Shown: in pieces, positions 50,000-58,154 of the stretch
Layout of the letters: the number at the start of each line of letters is the position of its first letter
How positions within the stretch are numbered: position 1 is the first letter of the stretch
From: Chryseobacterium sp. FH1
GTDB taxonomy: Bacteria; Bacteroidota; Bacteroidia; Flavobacteriales; Weeksellaceae
Assembly (NCBI RefSeq): GCF_000735135.1
Contig: NZ_JPLZ01000001.1
Location: 124,001-188,000 of the forward strand
Direction: 5' to 3'
DNA length: 64,000 nt
Notes under the pieces: generated by a model
Told to the model about the DNA's origin: nothing
The model's database searches: none
Seen by the model: only the letters and a program-made list of their open reading frames with translations
Made by a program: the position numbers and the translations under genes

Positions 50000-50485
50000 A
50001 TGGCAACGGTAAATCTTTCAGATTACAAGCCACTCAACATATCCAATGCCGATGAATATTCAATCGGCATTGTTGTTTCTGAGTGGAACGACTTTATCAC
50101 CTACAACCTCCGAAACGGTGCAGTGGAAACCTTGAAAGCAGAGGGCATCAAAGAAGAAAACATCCACATCTACTACGTTCCCGGCGCTTTCGAATTGAGC
50201 TTTGCGACGATGAAACTTTGCAAGTCCAACAAATTCGCAGCAGTGATTGCCATTGGAAACGTGATACGCGGGGAAACGCCACATTTCGAATTCGTATGTT
50301 CCGGCGTTACACAAGGCATCAAAGATTGTAATATTCTCACAGAAACACCAGCAATCTTCTGCGTTTTGACAGACGACAACAAGGAGCAGTCCATCGCAAG
50401 AAGTGGCGGAAACTTGGGCAACAAAGGCGTAGAAGCCGCGGTTACAGCATTGAAAATGATAGACTTCAACAAGAATTCAAATTAG
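50000..50485 (+). CDS. ribH: 6,7-Dimethyl-8-ribityllumazine synthase
   Basis: 161 residues. Substrate-binding loops are seen: VSEWNDFITYNLRNGAVETL near the N-terminus, YVPGAFELSF, AVIAIGNVIRGETPHFEFVCSGVTQG with the active-site His. It condenses the ribityl-aminopyrimidine with dihydroxybutanone phosphate to make the last riboflavin precursor; forms a 60-mer icosahedron or pentamers in the family. A dispersed repeat copy (50502-50596) follows its stop. Confidence 0.97.
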   Translation: MATVNLSDYKPLNISNADEYSIGIVVSEWNDFITYNLRNGAVETLKAEGIKEENIHIYYVPGAFELSFATMKLCKSNKFAAVIAIGNVIRGETPHFEFVCSGVTQGIKDCNILTETPAIFCVLTDDNKEQSIARSGGNLGNKGVEAAVTALKMIDFNKNSN

Positions 50486-50501
50486 AATTTCTGATTGGAC
50501 A

Positions 50502-50596
50502 ATTTTTAGGAGCCGGGAACCTGCTCTCCGTTGCAATTCCTCGCACCAAGCCTTTCCCATCGCTTGCTGTGGGATTTCCTCTACGATCAGGGCTAT
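50502..50596 (+). repeat. Dispersed ~95-bp repeat, copy A (after ribH)
   Basis: Starts with TTTTTAGGAGCCGGGAACC and ends with CAGGGCTATTTTT. It is nearly identical to the reverse complement of 56819-56915: shared blocks include AGGAGCCGGGAACCTGCT, TCCGTTGCAATTCCTCGC, CCATCGCTTGCTGTGGG and CAGGGCTAT. It lies 16 bp after the ribH stop codon, in gene orientation. Confidence 0.85.
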
Positions 50597-50674
50597 TTTT
50601 AAAAGAAGATCCAAAAAAAATTTACTTAAATATCAAAAAGAAAGTATTAATTTTAAAACACAAAATATTACAAG

Positions 50675-51529
50675 ATGAAATGGACAAACGACAGAAGTGG
50701 CAACTTCGATGACAGACGTGGCTCAGGTGGAGGTGGCGGAATGCTCGTTGGCGGAGGACTAGGCACAATCATCATCGCGGCAATTGTTTTCTTTTTGGGA
50801 GGAGATCCTTCAGCCATTTTGAACAACAGCGCATCTGCACCACAACAATCCGAACAAAGACAGCTTTCCAAGGAAGAACATACTATTGGAGAATTTGTAA
50901 ATATGACAACCGCTCTAAATGAAGAAACCTGGGCTAAAATCTTTCAGGAAAACGGCATTCAATTCAAGCCCGCAAAAGTTGTTCTTTTTGAAAATGGAAC
51001 ACAATCTGGTTGTGGCGCGGCCCAGTCAGAAATGGGACCTTTCTATTGTCCGGCAGATCAAACCATTTATATGGATTTGAGCTTCTTCAATGAACTCCAG
51101 CAGAAATTTGGAGCGAAGGTTGGAGAGTTTACCATAGTTTATGTTCTTGGCCACGAATATGGACATCACATCCAAAATCTCTTAGGAACTTTGCAAAAAG
51201 TAGATCAACTCAGAAGAAGTGGAAAATATTCTGAAGCAGAAATGAACAAAGTTTCTGTTGCCAATGAACTTCAGGCCGATTTCTACGCTGGATTGTGGGC
51301 AAAACAAACCGACAACCGCGAGAAAATATTAGAACCTGGCGACATCCAACAAGCGATGAGCGCCGCAGCGGCAGTTGGAGATGATAATATCCAGAAAAGA
51401 GCGCAAGGCTACGTGAACCAAGAAAGCTTTACGCACGGTTCTTCTGCACAAAGGGAAGAATGGTTTATGAAAGGTTACAATTCTGGCGACATCAGACAAG
51501 GCGATACTTTTAATGCGCTTTTGAAGTAA
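50675..51529 (+). CDS. Neutral zinc metallopeptidase (YpfJ/KPN_02809 type)
   Basis: 284 residues. A Gly-rich N-terminus (GSGGGGGMLVGGG) is followed by one membrane helix (about 28-48). The catalytic domain has Y-V-L-G-H-E-Y-G-H-H-I-Q-N-L-L (HEXXH, about 161-165) and a downstream Glu in NELQADFYAGLWA as third zinc ligand. CGAAQSEMGPFYCPADQTIYMDLSFFNELQQKFGA is conserved in this family. Predicted membrane-anchored protease of unknown substrate. Ends before a strong hairpin (51559-51586). Confidence 0.9.
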   Translation: MKWTNDRSGNFDDRRGSGGGGGMLVGGGLGTIIIAAIVFFLGGDPSAILNNSASAPQQSEQRQLSKEEHTIGEFVNMTTALNEETWAKIFQENGIQFKPAKVVLFENGTQSGCGAAQSEMGPFYCPADQTIYMDLSFFNELQQKFGAKVGEFTIVYVLGHEYGHHIQNLLGTLQKVDQLRRSGKYSEAEMNKVSVANELQADFYAGLWAKQTDNREKILEPGDIQQAMSAAAAVGDDNIQKRAQGYVNQESFTHGSSAQREEWFMKGYNSGDIRQGDTFNALLK

Positions 51530-51554
51530 GATTTAAAGAATTATTAATATTTAA

Positions 51555-51592
51555 AAAAAATAACAGACAAATAATTGTCTGTTATTTTTTAT
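51555..51592 (+). terminator. Terminator after the zinc peptidase gene (also could serve the tRNA operon)
   Basis: 12-bp stem AATAACAGACAA (51559-51570) / TTGTCTGTTATT (51575-51586) with a 4-nt loop and a following T run; A residues precede it. It lies between the peptidase gene (+) and the tRNA operon (-) and can act on both. Confidence 0.85.
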
Positions 51593-51659
51593 CTCGTTAT
51601 CCAAAAATTTAGGCTGAAAACAAAAACGACTGCAAATCCTAAGATCAACAGTCGTTTTG

Positions 51660-51743
51660 TACCCCAGACGGGACTTGAACCCGTACGTCCTTACGGACAC
51701 AGGATTTTAAGTCCTGCGTGTCTACCAGTTCCACCACCAGGGC
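51660..51743 (-). tRNA. tRNA-Leu (anticodon TAA)
   Basis: On the minus strand the sequence starts GCCCTGGTGGTGGAACTGG and folds as a class II tRNA with a variable arm. The anticodon stem-loop is CAGGA-CTTAAAA-TCCTG with anticodon TAA. The T arm GGGTTCAAGTCCC is intact. Acceptor stem closes with wobble pairs (1-72 G-U, 5-68 U-G, 6-67 G-U). 84 nt; CCA is not encoded. Confidence 0.93.
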
Positions 51744-51751
51744 AGAGGTGG

Positions 51752-51824
<73 letters not shown>

Positions 51825-51864
51825 ATAAAAAAAATTCCTAATTGCTTAGAAATTTTTAGCATTG

Positions 51865-51946
51865 TGCGGATGAAGGGACTCGAACCCCCACGCGGTGAAG
51901 CACCAGATCCTAAGTCTGGCATGGCTACCAATTACATCACATCCGC
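51865..51946 (-). tRNA. tRNA-Leu (anticodon TAG)
   Basis: On the minus strand it begins GCGGATGTGATGTAATTGG, with acceptor GCGGATG/CATCCGC, anticodon arm CCAGA-CTTAGGA-TCTGG (anticodon TAG), a long variable arm and T arm GGGGGTTCGAGTCCC. 82 nt. First gene of the tRNA operon, right after the promoter at 51987-52018. Confidence 0.95.
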
Positions 51947-51986
51947 ATAATTTTTAAGAACTTCTTTTCTTTCGTTTTGGTGAGTG

Positions 51987-52018
51987 CAAATATAGAACCT
52001 TTTAATATTACCTCCAAA
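51987..52018 (-). promoter_or_regulatory. Promoter of the tRNA operon
   Basis: On the minus strand TTTG (52015-52018), 20-bp spacing, TATATTTG (51987-51994). It fully matches TTTG-N20-TAnnTTTG and lies about 40 bp upstream of the first tRNA. Confidence 0.8.
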
Positions 52019-52114
52019 ATTATTTCAATCTTTTTTTAAAGTTTTTTGAGTGGTCGATTTCCACTAACATCGATACTTTTTACTACCTTTACACTCTTAA
52101 AACATTTTGAAGAT

Positions 52115-52495
52115 ATGGAATTAACAGGAACAATTAAGAAGATTTCTGATTTACAAACATTTGCAAGCGGATTTCAAAAAAAAGAACTAGTTCTTTTGAC
52201 TGAAGAACAATATCCACAACCCATTAATATTGAATTTACTCAAGATAAAGTGGACTTGCTGAACACTCATAAAGTTGGTGACAAAGTGAAAGTTCATATC
52301 AATATCAGAGGTAGAGAATGGACGAGTCCACAAGGTGAAGTGAAGTATTTCAACTCTATCGTAGGATGGAGAATGGAAAAAGATGCTTCCTCAGATTTCA
52401 ACGAGCCAACTCAGGCGACTCCAAACCAAGGTCAACCGGCTGCTGATAACAAGAACGTTTTCGCAGAGGACGAAGATGACGATTTGCCATTCTAA
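52115..52495 (+). CDS. DUF3127 protein with SSB-like acidic tail
   Basis: 126 residues from ATG 52115 (MELTGTIKKISDLQTFASGF); a longer frame starting at 52046 would add 23 unlikely residues and is rejected. The N-terminal about 85 residues are DUF3127, an OB-fold-like unit (VGDKVKVHINIRGREWTSPQGEVKYFNSIVGWRMEK). A flexible Gln/Pro/Asn-rich stretch follows and the protein ends EDEDDDLPF, the same acidic C-terminal tip as bacterial single-stranded DNA-binding proteins. Probably binds single-stranded nucleic acid and partner proteins (inference). Confidence 0.85.
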   Translation: MELTGTIKKISDLQTFASGFQKKELVLLTEEQYPQPINIEFTQDKVDLLNTHKVGDKVKVHINIRGREWTSPQGEVKYFNSIVGWRMEKDASSDFNEPTQATPNQGQPAADNKNVFAEDEDDDLPF

Positions 52496-52519
52496 GATTT
52501 TTAGAATCAATCTATAATA

Positions 52520-52560
52520 AATCCCTGCATTTTTGATAAAAGATGCAGGGATTATTTTTA
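52520..52560 (+). terminator. Terminator of the DUF3127 gene
   Basis: Stem AATCCCTGCAT (52520-52530) / ATGCAGGGATT (52543-52553), 11 bp perfect, 12-nt loop, followed by ATTTTTA. Confidence 0.9.
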
Positions 52561-52582
52561 TATTTCAACTTCAAAAAAATCT

Positions 52583-53386
52583 ATGGAAATCTTTAAAATC
52601 ATCGAACCTAAAACTTCAAAAGTTCCCATTATCATTAGCGTTCCTCACGCTGGTACTTTCATTCCGGATGATATTAAATCTAAAATGAATCCTGAATTGT
52701 CTGATAAATTGGACGACACAGATTGGTTCATCGATAAGCTTTATAGTTTTGCAGTTGATTTGGGAATTACAATCATTACAGCAAATTACAGCAGATGGGT
52801 TGTCGACCTTAATAGAAATCCGAAAAATCAACCGCTTTATAATGATGGACGAGTGATTACGGATGTTGTTACGGTTACGGATTTTAATGGAAATCATATT
52901 TATAGAGATGATTACATTCCGGATTCTGAAGAAGTTGCCAGACGCGTTGAATTGTTTCACAAACCTTATCATGAGAAATTGAACGAACTTTTAAATGAAA
53001 TAAACGCTGAGTTTGGGAAAGTGTTGTTGTTTGATGCGCATTCGATTAGGAAATCTGTTCCCGGAATTCGTTCTGAGGATTTTCCAGATTTGATTCTAGG
53101 TGATAATGATGAAACAACTGCAAGTCCAGAATTAATCGAAGCAGCGATTGATTCTCTGCAAAATAAAGGTTATGAATTCTCGCATAATCATCCTTTCAAA
53201 GGTGGTTACATCACGAGAAGTTTTGGAAAACCGGCGGAAAAAATTCACGCTTTGCAACTGGAAATGTGCAAGACCAATTATATGGATGCTTCGGAAATGT
53301 GTTATGATGAAACTAATGCGGAGAGAATTCAAGTGGTTTTGAAAGAGACTTTGGTAAATCTTATAGAACAAATGAAATTTATTTAG
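52583..53386 (+). CDS. hutG: N-formylglutamate amidohydrolase
   Basis: 267 residues. PIIISVPHAGTFIPDD near the N-terminus and DTDWFIDKLY (metal and substrate binding), then LLFDAHSI (about 150) and HNHPFKGGYITRSFG are the conserved elements of the FGase (PF05013) fold. It hydrolyses N-formylglutamate to glutamate and formate, the last step of histidine breakdown by the HutF route. HutF is encoded 313 bp downstream on the same strand, which supports the assignment. hutH, hutU and hutI are not in the window. Confidence 0.92.
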   Translation: MEIFKIIEPKTSKVPIIISVPHAGTFIPDDIKSKMNPELSDKLDDTDWFIDKLYSFAVDLGITIITANYSRWVVDLNRNPKNQPLYNDGRVITDVVTVTDFNGNHIYRDDYIPDSEEVARRVELFHKPYHEKLNELLNEINAEFGKVLLFDAHSIRKSVPGIRSEDFPDLILGDNDETTASPELIEAAIDSLQNKGYEFSHNHPFKGGYITRSFGKPAEKIHALQLEMCKTNYMDASEMCYDETNAERIQVVLKETLVNLIEQMKFI

Positions 53387-53699
53387 TTTCTCTAATTGTC
53401 ACAGAGTTTGTCATTCCGTAGGAAACCTAGCGAAGTGGTTAGACAAAGTAAATCTAGATTGTTTAGATTCCTACGGAATGACAAAATAATGTTTTTATCG
53501 CAAAATTTGAATTTATGATGAATCTGCAGCCCGACTTGAGCGGAAATCCTTTTTTGCGGCTGGTAAAGCTTTGGCAAAAAGATTGACTTCGTCGAACCAC
53601 TTCGTTAGGTTTGGGAGCGGAAGGCGGAAAAGCTGCCCAAAAAATTAAAAAAAAATGTTGGTAACTATCAACTATGAACCAAAAACCATCAACTAGAAA
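53387..53699. repeat. Repeat-rich intergenic region between hutG and hutF
   Basis: 313 bp with two elements. (1) Inverted repeat TTTGTCATTCCGTAGGAA (53407-53424) / TTCCTACGGAATGACAAA (53468-53485), perfect over 18 bp. (2) A diverged copy of the ~95-bp repeat on the minus strand (about 53527-53641), with GGATTTCCGCT and GGGCT blocks. Both contain CGAAGTGGTT-(A/C)-GAC-(A/G)-AAGT. No gene is seen. Confidence 0.8.
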
Positions 53700-55064
53700 A
53701 TGTACACATTCAAAGGATTACTGACCGAAAACGGATGGATGGAAAATGCTTTTGTAAAGCTGGACGACGCCGGAAATATCTCTGAACTGAAAACCGTGGA
53801 AACACCCGAAGGCGAATATGTTGACGGCTATGTTTTGCCGGGATTTCAGAATGCGCATTCGCACGCTTTTCAGTATGCGATGTGCGGTTTGGCGGAATAT
53901 TTTGAAGGCTCGGAAGTTCCGGATGATTTCTGGAGCTGGCGCGATGCAATGTACCGAATTGCGTTGTCGCTATCGCCCGAGCAAATGGAAGATGTTGCGG
54001 CAATGTTGTACGCAGAAATGTTGCGAAACGGCTACACATCGGTGGCAGAGTTTCATTATGTGCATCACGATAAAGATGGAAAAGCTTATCAAAATCTCTC
54101 CGAAATGGGAGAAAGATTGGTTGTTGCTGCGAAAAGAGTTGGAATCAGAATTACTCTGATTCCGATGTTTTATCAGAAGGGGAATTTTGGGACGGAACCT
54201 TACGATTTGCAAAAGCGTTTTATCTCTAAAAATATTGAGGATTATTATCAATTACTGGAAGCTTCGAAACAGTCGATAAAGTTTTATGACAAAGCAAATT
54301 TGGCGGTTGGGTCGCATTCTTTGAGAGCGGTTCAGAAAGAGGATTTGATTGAGTCTTCTTTGTTTGCGAAAGATTATCCGTTTCATATTCACATCGCGGA
54401 ACAGTTGAAGGAAATCAAAGATTCTGTGGATTTTTACGGAAAAAGACCTGCAGAATGGCTTTTGGAAAATTGTGAGGTGAATGAGAATTTTAATTTGATT
54501 CACTGTACACACCTCGAAGATAATGAGGTTGAAGGCATTGCGAAATCTGGTGCGAACATCGTTCTTTGCCCGTCAACAGAAGGGAATTTGGGGGATGGAA
54601 GATTTAGATTTAAAGATTATCAAAATTTTGGTGGGAATTGGTCGATTGGAACGGACAGTCAGATTTGTGTGAATCCTTTGGAAGATTTGCTACTTCTGGA
54701 TTACGGACAGCGAATCTACACGCACAGACGCGACACTTTTTTCCAGCCAAATCTTGGTGACAGCGGATTTAATGCTTTGAAGACGGCTTGGAAATCCGGA
54801 CGGAAGTCGATGGCTTTTGAGAATGAGAACTTCTTCAAGGTCGGACAAAGTTTTGATGCGGTTGTGATTGATGCAAAAGCGCCTTTGATTGCGACTTCTT
54901 CTCTTAAAAATCTTTGTAATACTATTGTTTATTCTTCTGATTCATCGCATTTGCTTGGAACTGTTGTTGCCGGAAAATGGGTGGTGAGAAATGGGAAACA
55001 CGAGCATTATGAAGATGTTAGACAAGGTTTTGTAACATCCATTAATGAAATTAAAATCCGATAA
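53700..55064 (+). CDS. hutF: Formimidoylglutamate deiminase
   Basis: 454 residues, amidohydrolase superfamily. Metal-binding HxH in NAHSHAFQYA (about 52-55), His in VGSHSLRAV, HIAEQLKEI and the active-site Asp in IGTDSQICVNP. EFHYVHHDKDG is a HutF-typical segment. It converts N-formimino-glutamate to N-formylglutamate and ammonia, which HutG (upstream, same strand) then splits. Together they are the fourth and fifth steps of the five-step histidine pathway. Confidence 0.94.
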   Translation: MYTFKGLLTENGWMENAFVKLDDAGNISELKTVETPEGEYVDGYVLPGFQNAHSHAFQYAMCGLAEYFEGSEVPDDFWSWRDAMYRIALSLSPEQMEDVAAMLYAEMLRNGYTSVAEFHYVHHDKDGKAYQNLSEMGERLVVAAKRVGIRITLIPMFYQKGNFGTEPYDLQKRFISKNIEDYYQLLEASKQSIKFYDKANLAVGSHSLRAVQKEDLIESSLFAKDYPFHIHIAEQLKEIKDSVDFYGKRPAEWLLENCEVNENFNLIHCTHLEDNEVEGIAKSGANIVLCPSTEGNLGDGRFRFKDYQNFGGNWSIGTDSQICVNPLEDLLLLDYGQRIYTHRRDTFFQPNLGDSGFNALKTAWKSGRKSMAFENENFFKVGQSFDAVVIDAKAPLIATSSLKNLCNTIVYSSDSSHLLGTVVAGKWVVRNGKHEHYEDVRQGFVTSINEIKIR

Positions 55065-55073
55065 ATTAAGCTC

Positions 55074-55139
55074 TCGCAGATTTGGCTGATTTAGCAGATG
55101 AAATTTTTAAAAAGTCTGCTTAATCAGCCAAATTTGCGA
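55074..55139. repeat. 25-bp imperfect inverted repeat between hutF and aat
   Basis: Arms 55074-55098 (TCGCAGATTTGGCTGATTTAG...) and 55115-55139 (...TAATCAGCCAAATTTGCGA) pair with two mismatches over a 16-nt AT-rich loop. It begins 10 bp after the hutF stop and may act as a terminator-like hairpin; the CAGATTTGGCTGATTTAGCAG core is of the dispersed type found in Chryseobacterium genomes. Confidence 0.75.
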
Positions 55140-55168
55140 TAAACAAAATTAAAATATATTCCTAAAAA

Positions 55169-55816
55169 ATGTTTCGCTTAGACCCAGAAGATATTTCTTT
55201 TCCTGACCCGGAACTTTACGATCCAGATGGCGGGCTAATGGCCATTGGTGGCGATTTGAAGCCGGAAAGACTTTGGTTTGCCTATCAGTTGGGACTTTTT
55301 CCTTGGTACAACGAAGGCGAAGAAATCCTTTGGTGGTGTCCCGACCCGAGATTTGTATTGTTCCCGAATGAAATCAAAATCTCAAAATCGATGAAGAAAA
55401 TCTTGCGAGACGACGTTTTTCAATTCTCGGAAAACCAATGTTTTGAAGATGTGATGAGGAATTGCAAAATGGCGGAACGAAAAGGCCAAGACGGAACCTG
55501 GATCAATGAAGGACTGATAGAGTCGTTTGTGAAACTTCATCAATTAGGGAAAGCTAAAAGTTTTGAGGTTTGGCAGAATGGAGAATTGGTTGGTGGATTT
55601 TACGGCATTCAAGTTGGAAAAGTTTTCTGCGGCGAAAGTATGTTTTCCAAAGTTTCCAACGCATCAAAAGCTGGATTTATTCATTTCACAACCAAATATC
55701 AAAATGAATGGGAACTCATCGATTGCCAAATACATTCCGAACATTTGGAAAGTCTGGGTGCGAAAATGATTTCGAAAAGTGATTATCTCAACTTATTAAA
55801 ACAGCAAATCTCGTGA
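55169..55816 (+). CDS. aat: Leucyl/phenylalanyl-tRNA-protein transferase
   Basis: 215 residues, single Aat domain. MFRLDPEDISFPDPELYDPDGGLMAIGGDL, the FPWYNEGEEILWWCPDPRFVLFP motif (about 45-67), QDGTWINEGLIESF and GESMFSKVSNASKAG are the conserved segments. It transfers Leu or Phe from tRNA to N-terminal Lys or Arg, targeting proteins for ClpAP through the N-end rule. The stop codon overlaps the GTG start of the next gene (GTGA). Confidence 0.96.
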   Translation: MFRLDPEDISFPDPELYDPDGGLMAIGGDLKPERLWFAYQLGLFPWYNEGEEILWWCPDPRFVLFPNEIKISKSMKKILRDDVFQFSENQCFEDVMRNCKMAERKGQDGTWINEGLIESFVKLHQLGKAKSFEVWQNGELVGGFYGIQVGKVFCGESMFSKVSNASKAGFIHFTTKYQNEWELIDCQIHSEHLESLGAKMISKSDYLNLLKQQIS

Positions 55817-56700
55817 CCGCAGAAAAACAAAAATGGATTCTCCTCATCGCATTATCCGTGATTTGGGGTTCATCATTTATATTGATCAAAAAATCTTTGG
55901 AACACTTCAGTCCTTATGAATTGGGCGCTTTGCGTGTTTTGATTTCGGGAATCATGCTGATGCCGTTTGCTATTTACAAAATAAAACTATTTCCGAAGCG
56001 ACATTTGAAATGGTTAATTATTGCCGGACTTTCGGGGAGTTTTGTCCCGATGTTTTTGTTTCCAATGGCGGAAATGGAGATTAGCAGTAGCATTGCAGGA
56101 ATCATCAATTCAATGATGCCGATATTTGTGATTATCGTTGGGTCTTTGGTTTGGAAATTCTCGACTTCAAAAAGACAATTGCTTGGTGTTATGATCAGTT
56201 TTACTGGTGCTTGTATTTTGGCCTTGGGAAGTGGAGAAAGTGGTGAGATCAAAATCTACCCGATCTTGCTTTTGCTCCTCGCAACCTTGCTGTACGCCAT
56301 CAGTACAACAACTGTGAAATCCAAATTGCACGACGTTCCGGCTATCTTGATGTCGGCTTATATTTTTTCATTTGTATTATTTCTGCCATCTTTGGTGTCG
56401 TTGGTTTTCTCAGGATTTTTCTCGCATTTTAGTTTTACGAAAGATAATTTTGTGGGTTTAGGATTCGTAGCGATGTTGTCGATTTTCGGAACTGGATTGG
56501 CGATGATGATGAATTACAAATTATTGAGTATCTCTACTCCACTATTCGCATCTACAGTAACTTTGCTGATGCCGATTGTGGCTATTATGTGGGGAATTTT
56601 GGACGGTGAGAAATTGACGACGATGCAATCTGTTGGTGCGTTGGTAATTTTGGCAGGATTGATATTTTTGAGGAGCAAGTCTAAGGTTGCGAATGGCTAA
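55813..56700 (+). CDS. EamA-family (DMT) transporter
   Basis: 295 residues, ten membrane helices and two EamA domains. IWGSSFILIKKSLEHFSPYELGALRVLISG (N-terminal repeat) and MNYKLLSISTPLFASTVTLLMPIVAIMWGILDGEKLT (C-terminal repeat). Start is GTG at 55813 in a GTGA overlap with aat, so the gene is translationally coupled to it. Predicted export of amino acids or other metabolites; substrate unknown. Ends with short GGCTAATGG tandem units around the stop. Confidence 0.9.
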   Translation: MTAEKQKWILLIALSVIWGSSFILIKKSLEHFSPYELGALRVLISGIMLMPFAIYKIKLFPKRHLKWLIIAGLSGSFVPMFLFPMAEMEISSSIAGIINSMMPIFVIIVGSLVWKFSTSKRQLLGVMISFTGACILALGSGESGEIKIYPILLLLLATLLYAISTTTVKSKLHDVPAILMSAYIFSFVLFLPSLVSLVFSGFFSHFSFTKDNFVGLGFVAMLSIFGTGLAMMMNYKLLSISTPLFASTVTLLMPIVAIMWGILDGEKLTTMQSVGALVILAGLIFLRSKSKVANG

Positions 56701-56745
56701 TGGTTTTTGGCTAATGGCGGATGGCTGATGGCTTTAAAATCAAAT
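56692..56745 (+). repeat. Short tandem repeat at the EamA stop codon
   Basis: Units of GGCTAATGG / GGCGGATGG / GGCTGATGG type occur from about 56692 to 56735, starting inside the last codons of the EamA gene. The units are not exact. Confidence 0.55.
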
Positions 56746-56818
56746 TTGTTATAGGCTAATTGATTTGGAAGATGATGCTGATGTTTTTTTGGGAAATGTT
56801 GATTGGATAACAAATCCC

Positions 56819-56915
56819 ATAGCCCTGAGTGCAGTGGAAATCCCACAGCAAGCGATGGACAAAGCTTTGGTGCGAGGAATTGCAACGGAAAGCAGGTTCC
56901 CGGCTCCTAATTTTT
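56819..56915 (-). repeat. Dispersed ~95-bp repeat, copy B (after the glycosidase-like gene)
   Basis: Reverse complement of this segment matches copy A at 50502-50596 over almost its whole length (AGGAGCCGGGAACCTGCTTTCC ... CAGGGCTAT). The repeat begins at the stop codon of the minus-strand gene (TAG at 56907-56909), in gene orientation, as for copy A after ribH. The shared 3' position suggests it is a mobile or 3'-end element. Confidence 0.85.
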
Positions 56916-57992
56916 GATCTCGAAGACAAACGTGGTAGAAGTCTCGAACGCGCCACCCTGCGTGGCACCGAAAAGGAACTGCGGTTTTTTGCCGTCTTTG
57001 CTCATCAGTAGCATCGGGCGCTCCAGCCTTCCGAATCGTTTCAGGTGCTTTGCTGGCTCGGGTTCCTGGATATATGATTTCATATCGAGATAGGCGATTT
57101 TTGGTTTTGTCCATTGGATGCCGTCTTTGGTGGTGAGATGCAGGCCGTACTCGTGGTTGTAGAAACCCATATCGCGTGCCACCATATGGAATTTTTCGCT
57201 CTGCTTCCAGATGAAAGCGTCTTCCAATTGGGCATTGTTGGGCATATTTGAGAAGTCGATGACCGGATTTTCGGAGACTTTGGTGTAAGGTCCTAGCGGC
57301 GAATCGGCTTTTGCCAAACCGTATTTTCGATTGCCTCGGACGCTTCCTTTTTGGTAGACATATTCGGCGGTGTTCCAGGATTTGTAGAACAGCCAATATT
57401 GGCCGTCGTTGCCTTTCACGAAAGCGGGATTGGTGGTGCAATGGTCGTCCCACGCGCCTTCTTTTCCGGGTAGAATCAAAGGTTGTTCTGGTCTTGTCCA
57501 ATCGCCATCTAGGGTTTTGCAAGTTGCCAATCCGATTCTTTTGGTGTTGGTTTTCCCGTTGGAGTTTCCCATAAAGAAAAGTAAATATTGGTCGTCCACC
57601 TTTGTGATCAATGGATTGTGGCAAGTGGTCGCATCCCAAAAGTCGCCACCTCGCGGTGCAAGAATGACTTGCTTATGCTCAAATTTTTCGAAAGGTGAAT
57701 TGGCTTCTGCCCGGCAGATCTCGGAACCGTTGAGCCAACCGCCCATTCCTTTTTCCTTCTTCCATCGGGAGTAGAAAAGGTGGACTTTGCCATCGTCGCC
57801 CCAAATCGGGGAACTGCACCAAATATAATATCCTTCGAGGGAAAATTGTCGTCCAATGGATTTCAGATTGAAGTAAGGATTTTCAGAAAAATCAAATGCC
57901 TTGGTGAAGGATGTCCCAAAAACCACGGCAACAATGCCTAATGCTGAGGTCTGTAAAAAGTCTTTGCGGGTGATGTGTTTTGGTGGCTTCAT
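56907..57992 (-). CDS. Tat-exported five-bladed beta-propeller glycosidase-like protein
   Basis: 361 residues. N-terminal Tat-like signal TRKDFLQTSALGIVAVVFG (an R-K-D-F variant). Repeated propeller elements: YYIWCSSPIWGDDGKVHLFYSRW, DATTCHNPLITKVDDQYLLFFMG, HCTTNPAFVKGNDGQYWLFYKSWN, LEDAFIWKQSEKFHMVARD. This is the GH43/GH117-type five-bladed fold, with Asp at NPAFVK/SPIWGDD/ LEDAF positions as possible catalytic or calcium sites. Predicted sugar-processing, periplasmic or outer membrane; substrate not determined. Convergent with the EamA gene. Confidence 0.82.
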   Translation of the reverse strand: MKPPKHITRKDFLQTSALGIVAVVFGTSFTKAFDFSENPYFNLKSIGRQFSLEGYYIWCSSPIWGDDGKVHLFYSRWKKEKGMGGWLNGSEICRAEANSPFEKFEHKQVILAPRGGDFWDATTCHNPLITKVDDQYLLFFMGNSNGKTNTKRIGLATCKTLDGDWTRPEQPLILPGKEGAWDDHCTTNPAFVKGNDGQYWLFYKSWNTAEYVYQKGSVRGNRKYGLAKADSPLGPYTKVSENPVIDFSNMPNNAQLEDAFIWKQSEKFHMVARDMGFYNHEYGLHLTTKDGIQWTKPKIAYLDMKSYIQEPEPAKHLKRFGRLERPMLLMSKDGKKPQFLFGATQGGAFETSTTFVFEIKN

Positions 57993-58154
57993 TGATTTGA
58001 TTTTCAGCTAAATTAATGGAAATGCTTGCAGGGAGTGTCCTGCGGTTTGGGGTGGAATTTTAAGAAGACCCTATGGATATTGGATAATCATTATATTTGA
58101 ATTATTAACTCAACCGAAAACTCTTTACTACAGACATTAAACCATTTGATTATA

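Noticed and set aside
50486-50674. Gene in the gap after ribH
   Set aside because: The sequence is explained by the dispersed repeat copy and AT-rich DNA; no start with a good frame.
56749-57639. 296-codon minus-strand frame
   Set aside because: It is an out-of-frame shadow of the glycosidase-like gene, rich in Arg, Lys and Ser, with no family motif; the true gene in the other frame has the propeller motifs.
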